Part shown: piece after piece, positions 1-5,243 of the stretch
How the letters are laid out: every line of letters starts with the position of its first letter
Numbering within the stretch: the stretch's first letter is position 1
Origin: an uncultured Collinsella sp.
GTDB taxonomy: Bacteria; Actinomycetota; Coriobacteriia; Coriobacteriales; Coriobacteriaceae
Direction of reading: 5' to 3'
DNA length: 6,400 nucleotides
Assembly (NCBI GenBank): GCA_900551625.1
Contig: URWZ01000099.1
Coordinates: 1 to 6,400 of the forward strand
Translations under genes and position numbers: made by a program
The notes under the pieces: model-generated
What the model saw: the letters and a program-made list of their open reading frames with translations, nothing else
Told to the model about the DNA's origin: nothing
The model's database searches: none

Positions 1-50
1 TACGAGATAGCGTAGCGTCTCGTGGGCTCGGAGATGTGTATAAGAGACAG
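1..50 (+). other. Nextera (Tn5) library adapter, i7 side, not genomic
   Basis: This is sequencing adapter. Positions 1-8 match the end of the Illumina P7 primer, 9-16 look like an 8-base index (AGCGTAGC), 17-31 are GTCTCGTGGGCTCGG, and 32-50 are the 19-bp Tn5 mosaic end AGATGTGTATAAGAGACAG. Genomic sequence begins at 51. A reading frame opening here gives the well-known artefact peptide MGSEMCIRDR and should not be annotated. Confidence 0.98.
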
Positions 51-66
51 GGACCGATTATTTCCT

Positions 67-172
67 CTTACTGTTACAGATCAAGACGAACGGAGGGTCC
101 GCCTGGCAGACGTCTCGATCTGTAACATCTGGAACCCAGTTCTTCTGCTTACTGTTACAGAACGAGACAAAC
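67..172. repeat. Three-copy 16-nt motif (two direct, one inverted)
   Basis: The motif occurs at 72-87 (TGTTACAGATCAAGAC), reversed at 112-127 (reads TGTTACAGATCGAGAC on the minus strand), and at 153-168 (TGTTACAGAACGAGAC). The two direct copies extend to 25 nt (67-91 and 148-172) with 22 matches and start 81 nt apart. Copies one and two form an inverted repeat with 17-nt arms (72-88 and 111-127) and one mismatch, enclosing 22 nt. This could be a folded RNA leader, a cluster of binding sites for a regulator, or the remnant of a mobile intergenic repeat. No protein family is suggested by the sequence. The left side is cut by the contig end, so further copies may be missing. Confidence 0.75.
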
Positions 173-305
173 CTCTGACACCAGGAGCGGCAGACAAGGT
201 CACCGATGGTCCTGAGTCTCCCCTCGCCTGCCGTTGGCGGATACAGCGGGGCTGTTCGCCGCATTGCCGCCGCACTGGGGGTGTGCAGACCGCAGGATAG
301 TCCTA

Positions 306-320
306 TTGACAGCCTGTCAA
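306..320. promoter_or_regulatory. Perfect palindrome, candidate operator
   Basis: TTGACAG, one spacer base, then CTGTCAA: a perfect 7+1+7 palindrome that ends 17 nt before the GTG start of the first oxidoreductase gene. A dyad of this size and place fits a repressor operator, or a short hairpin in the mRNA next to the ribosome binding site. TTGACA also resembles a -35 box, but no -10 follows at the right distance. The regulator is unknown. Confidence 0.45.
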
Positions 321-327
321 CTTGTCT

Positions 328-333
328 GGGAGG
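328..333 (+). promoter_or_regulatory. Ribosome binding site selecting the GTG start at 338
   Basis: GGGAGG lies 4 nt before GTG 338-340. The spacing is slightly short, but this is the only good Shine-Dalgarno sequence near the point where the conserved FAD-binding fold begins. The upstream ATG at 206 has none. Confidence 0.7.
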
Positions 334-337
334 CACC

Positions 338-1819
338 GTGGCAGAAACGTTTGATATCGCGATTGTAGGCGCAGGCATCACGGGATGCGCCATCGCGCGG
401 CAGCTTGCGCGTTTTGACATGTCCATTTGTGTGGTCGAGGCGGCCAACGATATCGCGCTGGGCTCCTCGAAGGCCAACGGTGGCTTGGTGCACGCCGGCT
501 ACGATCCGGCGCCGGGCACGGTCAAGGCGCAGGTCAACGCCCGTGGTTGCGAGCTATATGGCACGTGGGCCCAGGAGCTAGGCTTTTTGTTCCGCCGTAC
601 CGGGTCGATGGTACTGGGGTTTAACGACGAAGACCGCGCACACTTGGAGAAGCTGCGCCAGAATGGCCTGGCCAACGGCGTACCCGAGTTGTCGATTATC
701 GGCCCCGACCACATCCGCGAGCTGGAACCGCGCGCGAGTGCTAAGGCGACGTGCGCGTTGTGGTGCCCTTCGACCGGTTACGTCGACCCTTTTGAGGTCG
801 CTATCGCCGCGCTGGAGAACGCCGTTGCCAACGGCGTGACGTTTATGCGCTCCGCACCGGTGGAAGCGATTGAGGTTGCTAGCTCGCAAAGCGAGGACGC
901 TGCTGCCGACGGCAAGGGCCGCACGCGCTTTACGCTGGTGACGCCCGCCGGCGATGTGCGCTGCCGCTACTTGATCAACGCCGCGGGCAACGGCGCCGCG
1001 GACATCTCGCATATGACCGGCGCCGAGGAGTTCCAGATGGTTTGGCGCCAGGGAAACATTGTGGTGCTGGACAAGGAGCCGCGCGCGCTCATGCCGCTCT
1101 ACCCCGTTCCCACGCCGGTGTCCAAGGGCGTTATCGTCACGGGCACCGTGCACGGCAACACCGTGATCACCGCGACCGCTGCCGTGCGCGAGCCGGGCGA
1201 CACACAAACATACGCGACCGATGTCAACGCGCTCCTGACCGGCGCGCGCAAGCTGGTTCCCGATCTGGACACGCGCCGCGTAGTGCGCGCGTTTGCCGGC
1301 GGGCGTCCGGTCATTAAGGGGACGAACGACTTCTTTATTGGGCAGTCGGCCGTGGTGCCAGGCCTGTTCCAGGCGGCGGGCATTCAATCGCCGGGCGTGG
1401 CGAGCGCGCCGGCCATTGCCGAGCGCATGGAGCACGTGATGCGCGAGGCGGGCGTTGCTTTGCGCGAACGGGCCGATTGGGATCCGATTCGCCGCGCGCC
1501 GGACGACTTCGACCGTGCGCCGCTTGCGCGCAAGGAGGAGCTAATCGAGTCCGACCCCGCATGGGGGCAGATCGTCTGCCGCTGCGAGACGGTGCCCGAG
1601 GCCGAGATTGTGGCCGCGATTCGACGCCGCCCGGGTGCGGTTTCGGTCGAGGGTGTCAAGCGCCGCTGCCGTGCCGGCATGGGTCGATGCCAGAGCGGCT
1701 TTTGCCAGAGCCGCGTGGTGGCAATCCTAGCCCGCGAGCTGGGGTGTGGCCCCAGCGAGGTGCTGCTGGAGGACACTGGCTCGTGGCTCGTTGAGGGACC
1801 TTTGAAGGGGGTGCGCTAG
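338..1819 (+). CDS. glpA: GlpA-like FAD-dependent oxidoreductase with C-terminal BFD-type [2Fe-2S] domain
   Basis: The product is 493 aa from a GTG start. Residues 5-365 form a DAO-type FAD-binding fold: the dinucleotide motif GAGITG at 11-16, the ribose-binding acidic residue E34, the family block SSKANGGLVHAGYD (43-56), GGRPVIKGTNDFFIG (321-335) and GIQSPGVASAPAIA (348-361). Residues about 412-460 are a BFD-like [2Fe-2S] domain with cysteines C414 and C416 (CRC) and C451 and C456 (GRCQSGFC). C444 is a further cysteine where I recall relatives usually having Thr. This arrangement is that of anaerobic glycerol-3-phosphate dehydrogenase subunit A, which oxidises sn-glycerol 3-phosphate to dihydroxyacetone phosphate. 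It is first in a three-gene operon, with the next gene 1 nt after its stop. A longer frame from ATG 206 is rejected: the extra 44 residues look non-coding. The substrate is inferred from the family; another 2-hydroxyacid (as in LhgO-type enzymes) is possible. Confidence 0.85.
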   Translation: MAETFDIAIVGAGITGCAIARQLARFDMSICVVEAANDIALGSSKANGGLVHAGYDPAPGTVKAQVNARGCELYGTWAQELGFLFRRTGSMVLGFNDEDRAHLEKLRQNGLANGVPELSIIGPDHIRELEPRASAKATCALWCPSTGYVDPFEVAIAALENAVANGVTFMRSAPVEAIEVASSQSEDAAADGKGRTRFTLVTPAGDVRCRYLINAAGNGAADISHMTGAEEFQMVWRQGNIVVLDKEPRALMPLYPVPTPVSKGVIVTGTVHGNTVITATAAVREPGDTQTYATDVNALLTGARKLVPDLDTRRVVRAFAGGRPVIKGTNDFFIGQSAVVPGLFQAAGIQSPGVASAPAIAERMEHVMREAGVALRERADWDPIRRAPDDFDRAPLARKEELIESDPAWGQIVCRCETVPEAEIVAAIRRRPGAVSVEGVKRRCRAGMGRCQSGFCQSRVVAILARELGCGPSEVLLEDTGSWLVEGPLKGVR

Positions 1820-1820
1820 G

Positions 1821-3173
1821 ATGGCAGAACTCAAATCGAGTGCGATTGATAGCGACGCCGTTGAGGCGGTACCCACGCAGGCTTTCGACGTGGTCGTCAT
1901 CGGAGGCGGCCCCGCCGGCATGGCTGCCGCGCTTGCCGCACATAAGGCCGGCGCGCGCGTGGCCATCGTTGAACGTGAGCAGCACCTGGGCGGCATCCTG
2001 CGCCAGTGCATCCACCCCGGTTTTGGCCTTTCGCACTTTAAGCAGGAGCTCACCGGCCCCGAGTATGCGCAGCGCTTTATCGACCAGGTGCGTGCGACCG
2101 ACATTGCGCTGTTCTTGGACAGCATGGTGCTTGGGATTGATTCGGGCGAGTCCCCGGAAGACGCCGCGGTCCACACCGTCACGCTCATGAGCCCCGCCGG
2201 CATGCTACAGCTCACCGGACGCGCGGTCGTCCTTGCCATGGGATGCCGCGAGCGCACGCGCAGCGAGATCAAGATCCCCGGCAGCCGCCCCGCCGGCGTA
2301 CTTACGGCCGGCCTGGCGCAGCGATACATCAATATCGAGAACCTCAAACCTGGCTCGCGCGCCGTCATTTTGGGCTCGGGCGACATCGGACTTATCATGG
2401 CGCGCCGCTGCACGCTCGAGGGGATTTCGGTCGAGGGCGTGTACGAGCTCATGCCGTACGCCAACGGCCTGCGCCGCAATGTGAAAAACTGCCTGGACGA
2501 CTTTGACATTCCGCTGCACCTGTCCACCACCGTCACGCGCGTGATCGGGCACGACCGCGTGGAGGCCGTCGAAGTGAGTCGGGTCGACGAGCACCTGGCG
2601 CCCATTCCGGGGACCGAGTGCGTTGTTCCGTGCGACACGCTACTGCTTTCGGTTGGCCTGATTCCCGAGAACGAGCTTTCGGTGGGTGCGGGCGTTGAGC
2701 TTGACCCGCGCACGCGCGGCGCCGTGGTGGACCAGAGCCTGCAGACGGGTGTGCCAGGTATCTTTGCCTGCGGCAACGTGCTGCACGTGCACGACCTGGC
2801 CGACAACGTGACGACCGAGTCCGAGCGTGCCGGCGCGGCTGCGGCGGCGTACGCGCTGGGTGGCAGCGCAGATGTCAAGACGAGCACGGGCTGTCAGCTC
2901 ACGGTCTCCCCCGCCGGCATTGCAGGCTACGCACTGCCCGGACGCATTACGGCTGTGGCACTCACCAAACTTAACTTCCGCGTGCGCCGACCGGTCGACG
3001 CCGCCCGCGTGCGCATTCTGGCAGGCGACGAAGAACTGTTTTCAGGCAAGGTCCGACCGTTTAAACCGAGCGTCATGGAGAGCTTCCCGCTGCCGAAAAA
3101 GTCGATTCAGCGCGCAGTCGACCTGGGTGTTAGCGAGATTGTCCTGTCCGTCGATCCCGTCGTGGAGGCGTAA
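1821..3173 (+). CDS. FAD/NAD(P)-dependent oxidoreductase, partner of the GlpA-like protein
   Basis: The product is 450 aa with a two-dinucleotide-fold layout: FAD motif GGGPAG at 28-33, the family block GGILRQCIHPGFGL (57-70), an NAD(P)-binding motif GSGDIG (185-190), and the second FAD contact GIFACGNV (313-320). The paired CxxxxC active-site disulfide of classical disulfide reductases is absent; only C63 sits in that area. Residues about 350-450 are a C-terminal extension with no motif I recognise. The protein likely passes electrons between the GlpA-like subunit and NAD(P)H or another carrier. It starts 1 nt after the previous stop, and its ribosome binding site AAGGGGG (1805-1811) lies inside the upstream gene, so translation is probably coupled. 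The same trio of genes is known beside glycerol kinase in Thermotoga and in clostridia. It is not GlpB by sequence, although it may fill that role. Confidence 0.87.
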   Translation: MAELKSSAIDSDAVEAVPTQAFDVVVIGGGPAGMAAALAAHKAGARVAIVEREQHLGGILRQCIHPGFGLSHFKQELTGPEYAQRFIDQVRATDIALFLDSMVLGIDSGESPEDAAVHTVTLMSPAGMLQLTGRAVVLAMGCRERTRSEIKIPGSRPAGVLTAGLAQRYINIENLKPGSRAVILGSGDIGLIMARRCTLEGISVEGVYELMPYANGLRRNVKNCLDDFDIPLHLSTTVTRVIGHDRVEAVEVSRVDEHLAPIPGTECVVPCDTLLLSVGLIPENELSVGAGVELDPRTRGAVVDQSLQTGVPGIFACGNVLHVHDLADNVTTESERAGAAAAAYALGGSADVKTSTGCQLTVSPAGIAGYALPGRITAVALTKLNFRVRRPVDAARVRILAGDEELFSGKVRPFKPSVMESFPLPKKSIQRAVDLGVSEIVLSVDPVVEA

Positions 3174-3177
3174 GGCC

Positions 3178-3576
3178 ATGAGCACGAATGTGACCAAGAC
3201 ATTGCAGTTCAACTGCACCACCTGCCCATCCGAATGCCTCCTGACCGTGGAGGTGGAGCGCGACGCAAACGGCGCCGTAGTAGAGGTGCGCTCCGTGACC
3301 GGCAACAACTGCCCGCGCGGCGATACGTTCGCACACCAGGAGCTCACCTGCCCCATGCGCGTGCTCACCACCACCGTGGCCGTATCCGGCGGCGACGAAG
3401 CGCTGCTACCCGTTCGCACGGCCGAAACCATCCCGCTGGCGCTCCACGCCCAGGCGATGGACCTCATCCGCGGCCTAGAGGTCAAAGTCCCCATCCGCAT
3501 GGGTGACGTAGTCCTCCCCAACCTCCTAGACACCGGTACCGACCTCATCGCCAGCATGGACATCGACCCTGCCTAG
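3178..3576 (+). CDS. DUF1667 small cysteine-rich redox protein
   Basis: The product is 132 aa. The N-terminal half carries five cysteines: C13, C16 and C20 (CTTCPSEC), C45 (NNCPRG) and C58 (TCPMR). This is the DUF1667 signature, and the spacing suggests a metal or iron-sulfur centre. The C-terminal half is a compact beta-rich piece with no cysteine. The ATG at 3178 is chosen because GGAGG (3164-3168) sits 9 nt upstream, inside the end of the previous gene, and because the conserved part starts soon after. A frame that opens at 2827 is only an out-of-frame extension through the neighbour. The gene is third in the operon, 4 nt after the previous stop. It probably acts as an electron-transfer or assembly subunit of the same oxidoreductase complex; its biochemical role is not established to my knowledge. 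Confidence 0.87.
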   Translation: MSTNVTKTLQFNCTTCPSECLLTVEVERDANGAVVEVRSVTGNNCPRGDTFAHQELTCPMRVLTTTVAVSGGDEALLPVRTAETIPLALHAQAMDLIRGLEVKVPIRMGDVVLPNLLDTGTDLIASMDIDPA

Positions 3577-3611
3577 GCAGCTCATTTGGGACGTGCCTTC
3601 ACCCCCCCTAC

Positions 3612-3678
3612 AGTTGCGGTGGAATAGTTCCTGTTTTATGCCATTGCCCCGGCAAACAGGAACTATTTCACCGCAACT
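3612..3678 (+). repeat. 67-nt palindromic intergenic element, copy 1
   Basis: The arms are 25 nt each (3612-3636 and 3654-3678) with a single non-Watson-Crick position, G3622 opposite T3668. That pair is a G-U wobble in plus-strand RNA but an A-C mismatch on the other strand. The loop is 17 nt and its GCC/GGC can extend the stem. The right arm ends in GGAACTATTTCACCGCAACT, which recurs exactly in the second copy at 4891-4910. The element starts 36 nt after the DUF1667 stop. No T-run follows, so it is not a normal intrinsic terminator. It resembles a REP- or MITE-like mobile palindrome, and could also be a processing or stabilising hairpin between the operon and the peptidase gene. Confidence 0.85.
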
Positions 3679-3718
3679 TATGTGGAGGCGCTTGGGATAC
3701 CATGGTGGCACCCTAGCG

Positions 3719-3724
3719 AAAGGA
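3719..3724 (+). promoter_or_regulatory. Ribosome binding site selecting the ATG start at 3731
   Basis: AAAGGA lies 6 nt before ATG 3731. It fixes the peptidase start. The alternative in-frame ATG at 3593 would translate through the 67-nt palindrome. Confidence 0.75.
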
Positions 3725-3730
3725 TGTTTC

Positions 3731-4819
3731 ATGGCACATGTCGATGACCAGCGCGTGGCGCGCGTGCTCGATGCGCTCGAGGCTCAGCACCCCGGCGCGC
3801 AGCTGCTTGTGAATGACCCGTGGTCGATCTACTACCTGACCGGCTTTTATGCCGATATGTTCGAGCGTTTTTGCGGTGTGCTGCTCGCACGCGGTAGCGA
3901 GCCCGTGATCTTGGTCAACGCGCTGCATCAGCTGCCCGAGTACGACAATGCCCGCGTCGCCTATCACACCGATACCGACGTCGTGACCGACGCCATCGCG
4001 AGTGAGATCGATCCGACCAAGCCGCTCGGTATCGACACCGTCATGCGCTCCGGCTTTTTGATGCCCCTTATGGACCGTCACGCCGCGAACGAGTTTTTCC
4101 TGGGCGACTTTGCCGTCACCGCCGCACGCACCCACAAGGATGCCGCGGAGCAGGAGCTCATGCGCGTGTCCTCGGCCGCCAACGACGCCGTGATGGCCGA
4201 GGCCATCAAGCTCGTTCACGAGGGCGTGACAGAGCGCGAAATTGCCGACCAGATGCTCGGCCTGTACCGCAAGCACGACTGCGAGGGCTTTAGCTTTCCG
4301 CCCATCGTAAGCTTTGGCGCCAACGCCGGCGACCCGCACCACGAGCCCGACGATACGGTACTCAAGCGCGGCGACGTGGTGCTGTTCGACATCGGCGGAC
4401 GCCACCGCAACTACTGCTCGGACATGACGCGCACGTTCTTTTGGGGCGAGCCGGACGAGGAGACGGCGCGCATCTACGACATCGTGCGCCGCGCCAACGA
4501 GGCCGCCGAGGCGCTCATTGCACCGGATGTGCGCATGTGCGACCTGGACCGCGCCGCGCGCGACGTGATTGAGGATGCGGGCTATGGGCAGTACTTTACG
4601 CACCGCCTGGGACACTCGATCGGTCTGCAAGACCACGAGCCGGGCGACGTCTCACTCGTCAACGAGCAGGTCGTAGAGCCGGGCATGACGTTCTCCATCG
4701 AGCCGGGCATCTACCTCCCCGGCCGCACTGGCGTCCGCATCGAGGACCTGGCCCTGGTCACCGAGTCCGGCGTCGAGATCCTCAACGCCTACCCCCACGA
4801 TCCGGTCCGCCTAGACTAG
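3731..4819 (+). CDS. M24-family Xaa-Pro peptidase (PepQ/PepP-like)
   Basis: The product is 362 aa, a usual length for short Xaa-Pro dipeptidases and aminopeptidases. Residues about 7-130 are the N-terminal creatinase/prolidase-type domain (YYLTGFY at 34-40). Residues about 140-355 are the pita-bread metalloprotease domain. The expected two-metal ligands are all visible: D220 (LFDIGG), D231 (CSDMTRT), H295 (HRLGHSIGL), E324 (SIEPGIYLPG) and E338 (RIEDLALVT). H203/H204 in GDPHHEP and H302 match the usual active-site histidines. It cleaves peptides next to proline, probably in the cytoplasm, since no signal peptide is seen. The gene stands alone between two copies of the palindromic element and has its own ribosome binding site. 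A promoter is not evident, so read-through from the upstream operon is possible. The exact class (dipeptidase or aminopeptidase) cannot be told from sequence alone. Confidence 0.92.
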   Translation: MAHVDDQRVARVLDALEAQHPGAQLLVNDPWSIYYLTGFYADMFERFCGVLLARGSEPVILVNALHQLPEYDNARVAYHTDTDVVTDAIASEIDPTKPLGIDTVMRSGFLMPLMDRHAANEFFLGDFAVTAARTHKDAAEQELMRVSSAANDAVMAEAIKLVHEGVTEREIADQMLGLYRKHDCEGFSFPPIVSFGANAGDPHHEPDDTVLKRGDVVLFDIGGRHRNYCSDMTRTFFWGEPDEETARIYDIVRRANEAAEALIAPDVRMCDLDRAARDVIEDAGYGQYFTHRLGHSIGLQDHEPGDVSLVNEQVVEPGMTFSIEPGIYLPGRTGVRIEDLALVTESGVEILNAYPHDPVRLD

Positions 4820-4843
4820 CCCTTACCCAATAGCCCCTCAATA

Positions 4844-4910
4844 AGTTGGGGTGGAATAGTTCCCAGATTGGCCCACAGAGGCATAATCCAGGAACTATTT
4901 CACCGCAACT
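4844..4910 (+). repeat. 67-nt palindromic intergenic element, copy 2
   Basis: Same orientation and exactly the same length as copy 1. The arms are 20 nt (4844-4863 and 4891-4910): the left arm differs from copy 1 at one base (G4849, a G-G mismatch with G4905), and the right arm is identical. The G-T position is kept (G4854 with T4900). The 27 nt between the GTTCC and GGAAC edges is unrelated in sequence to copy 1 yet equal in length, and again has GCC/GGC near the tip (4871-4873, 4880-4882). It starts 24 nt after the peptidase stop. No T-run follows. Confidence 0.85.
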
Positions 4911-4950
4911 GCCATGGGGCCAAGTCGACCAATTTGACAGTCTAGAGATG

Positions 4951-5112
4951 CGCCACGAAAACGGGCTATCTACTACGTTTAACCCGCATGGGTCGACCAT
5001 GCGGGTCTTTTTTGAAAATTGGCAAGCCATCTACCTGCGGTTTTAATTTCGCAATTCTCGGCGTGAACGAGGGTTACCGACCAAACGTAGTAGATAGGCC
5101 CATTTCGTGGCG
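4951..5112. repeat. MITE-like element with 30-bp terminal inverted repeats
   Basis: The left end 4951-4980 and right end 5083-5112 are inverted repeats pairing at 27 of 30 positions. The inner 15 pairs (including TATCTACTACGTTT, 4967-4980) and the outer 10 (CGCCACGAAA, 4951-4960) are perfect. AACCC (4981-4985) can also pair with GGGTT (5071-5075). The inside (about 100 bp) holds an intrinsic terminator and AT-richer sequence unlike the neighbouring genes. There is no reading frame for a transposase and I see no target-site duplication. It is either a non-autonomous mobile element or a large structured RNA at the 3' end of the peptidase transcript. Confidence 0.7.
4982..5013 (+). terminator. 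Intrinsic terminator of the peptidase transcript
   Basis: A perfect 10-bp stem, ACCCGCATGG (4982-4991) with CCATGCGGGT (4997-5006), has a 5-nt loop and is followed by C and six T (5008-5013). It lies about 160 nt after the peptidase stop and inside the inverted-repeat element, so the element itself supplies the terminator. Confidence 0.85.
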
Positions 5113-5167
5113 AGCAGTCCACTCAAGACAAAGCCCGTCCCAAATTAGCTGCCCTACGGTCAAACGA

Positions 5168-5205
5168 AAGGCCTCCCGATTCCCCGAAGAGAATCGGGAG
5201 GCCTT
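5168..5205 (-). terminator. Strong hairpin terminator of the surface-protein gene
   Basis: A perfect 15-bp stem, AAGGCCTCCCGATTC (5168-5182) with GAATCGGGAGGCCTT (5191-5205), has an 8-nt loop. On the minus strand it starts 38 nt after the stop codon of the surface protein and runs into TTTCGTTTG. On the plus strand it is followed by CTTGTGT, so it may also act, more weakly, as a backstop for plus-strand transcription. Confidence 0.82.
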
Positions 5206-5243
5206 CTTGTGTCCTAGAGTCCTAAAACTCTAAGCTCGCAGCC

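Larger units (their letters stand above)
51..337. other. Non-coding leader upstream of the oxidoreductase operon
   Basis: I see no credible gene in this stretch. A frame on the minus strand (58-477) and plus-strand frames through it have no good ribosome binding site, no recognisable domain, and either run from adapter or overlap the start of the oxidoreductase gene. The left part (67-172) holds the repeated TGTTACAGA motif, and the right end holds a palindrome next to the start codon. The GC-rich middle (about 175-300) shows only short, weak stems. The operon promoter presumably lies here, but I found no convincing -35/-10 pair. Confidence 0.6.
4820..5243. other. Convergent intergenic region filled with palindromes
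   Basis: No gene is supported here. Short frames that cross it (4846-5046 and 4988-5233 on plus, 4782-5030 on minus) are translations of repeat DNA with no ribosome binding site or domain. The region holds, in order, palindrome copy 2, the inverted-repeat element with an embedded terminator, and the terminator of the minus-strand gene. The remaining stretches (4911-4950, 5113-5167, 5206-5243) show nothing I can name. Confidence 0.7.

Noticed and set aside
67..172. CRISPR array
   Set aside because: There are only three short copies, one of them inverted, with unequal spacing and no cas genes.
206..337. Longer N terminus for the GlpA-like protein from ATG 206
   Set aside because: The extra 44 residues show no family similarity, have no ribosome binding site, and run through the palindrome; GTG 338 has GGGAGG just upstream and starts right at the FAD fold.
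58..477. 139-residue minus-strand reading frame
   Set aside because: It overlaps the real oxidoreductase start for 140 nt, has no recognisable domain, and its repeated CNSK peptide is explained by the nucleotide repeat.
3612..3678. Intrinsic terminator for the redox operon
   Set aside because: The stem is very strong but no T-run follows on either strand, and the same element recurs with a different loop, so a repeat family is the better explanation.
3699..3724. T-box-like GGTGGCACC motif before the peptidase gene
   Set aside because: The conserved continuation of the T-box motif is broken, and the 142-nt gap is half filled by the repeat, leaving no room for a specifier stem or a competing terminator.
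3593..3730. Longer N terminus for the peptidase from ATG 3593
   Set aside because: It would translate the 67-nt palindrome; AAAGGA before ATG 3731 and the usual family length support the shorter form.
4940..5123. Target-site duplication around the inverted-repeat element
   Set aside because: The flanks (ending GATG on the left, starting AGCA on the right) show no direct repeat, so a transposition footprint cannot be claimed.
4846..5233. Small plus-strand proteins of 66 and 81 residues
   Set aside because: They are translations of palindromic repeat DNA with no ribosome binding site, no domain, and terminator sequence inside the frame.
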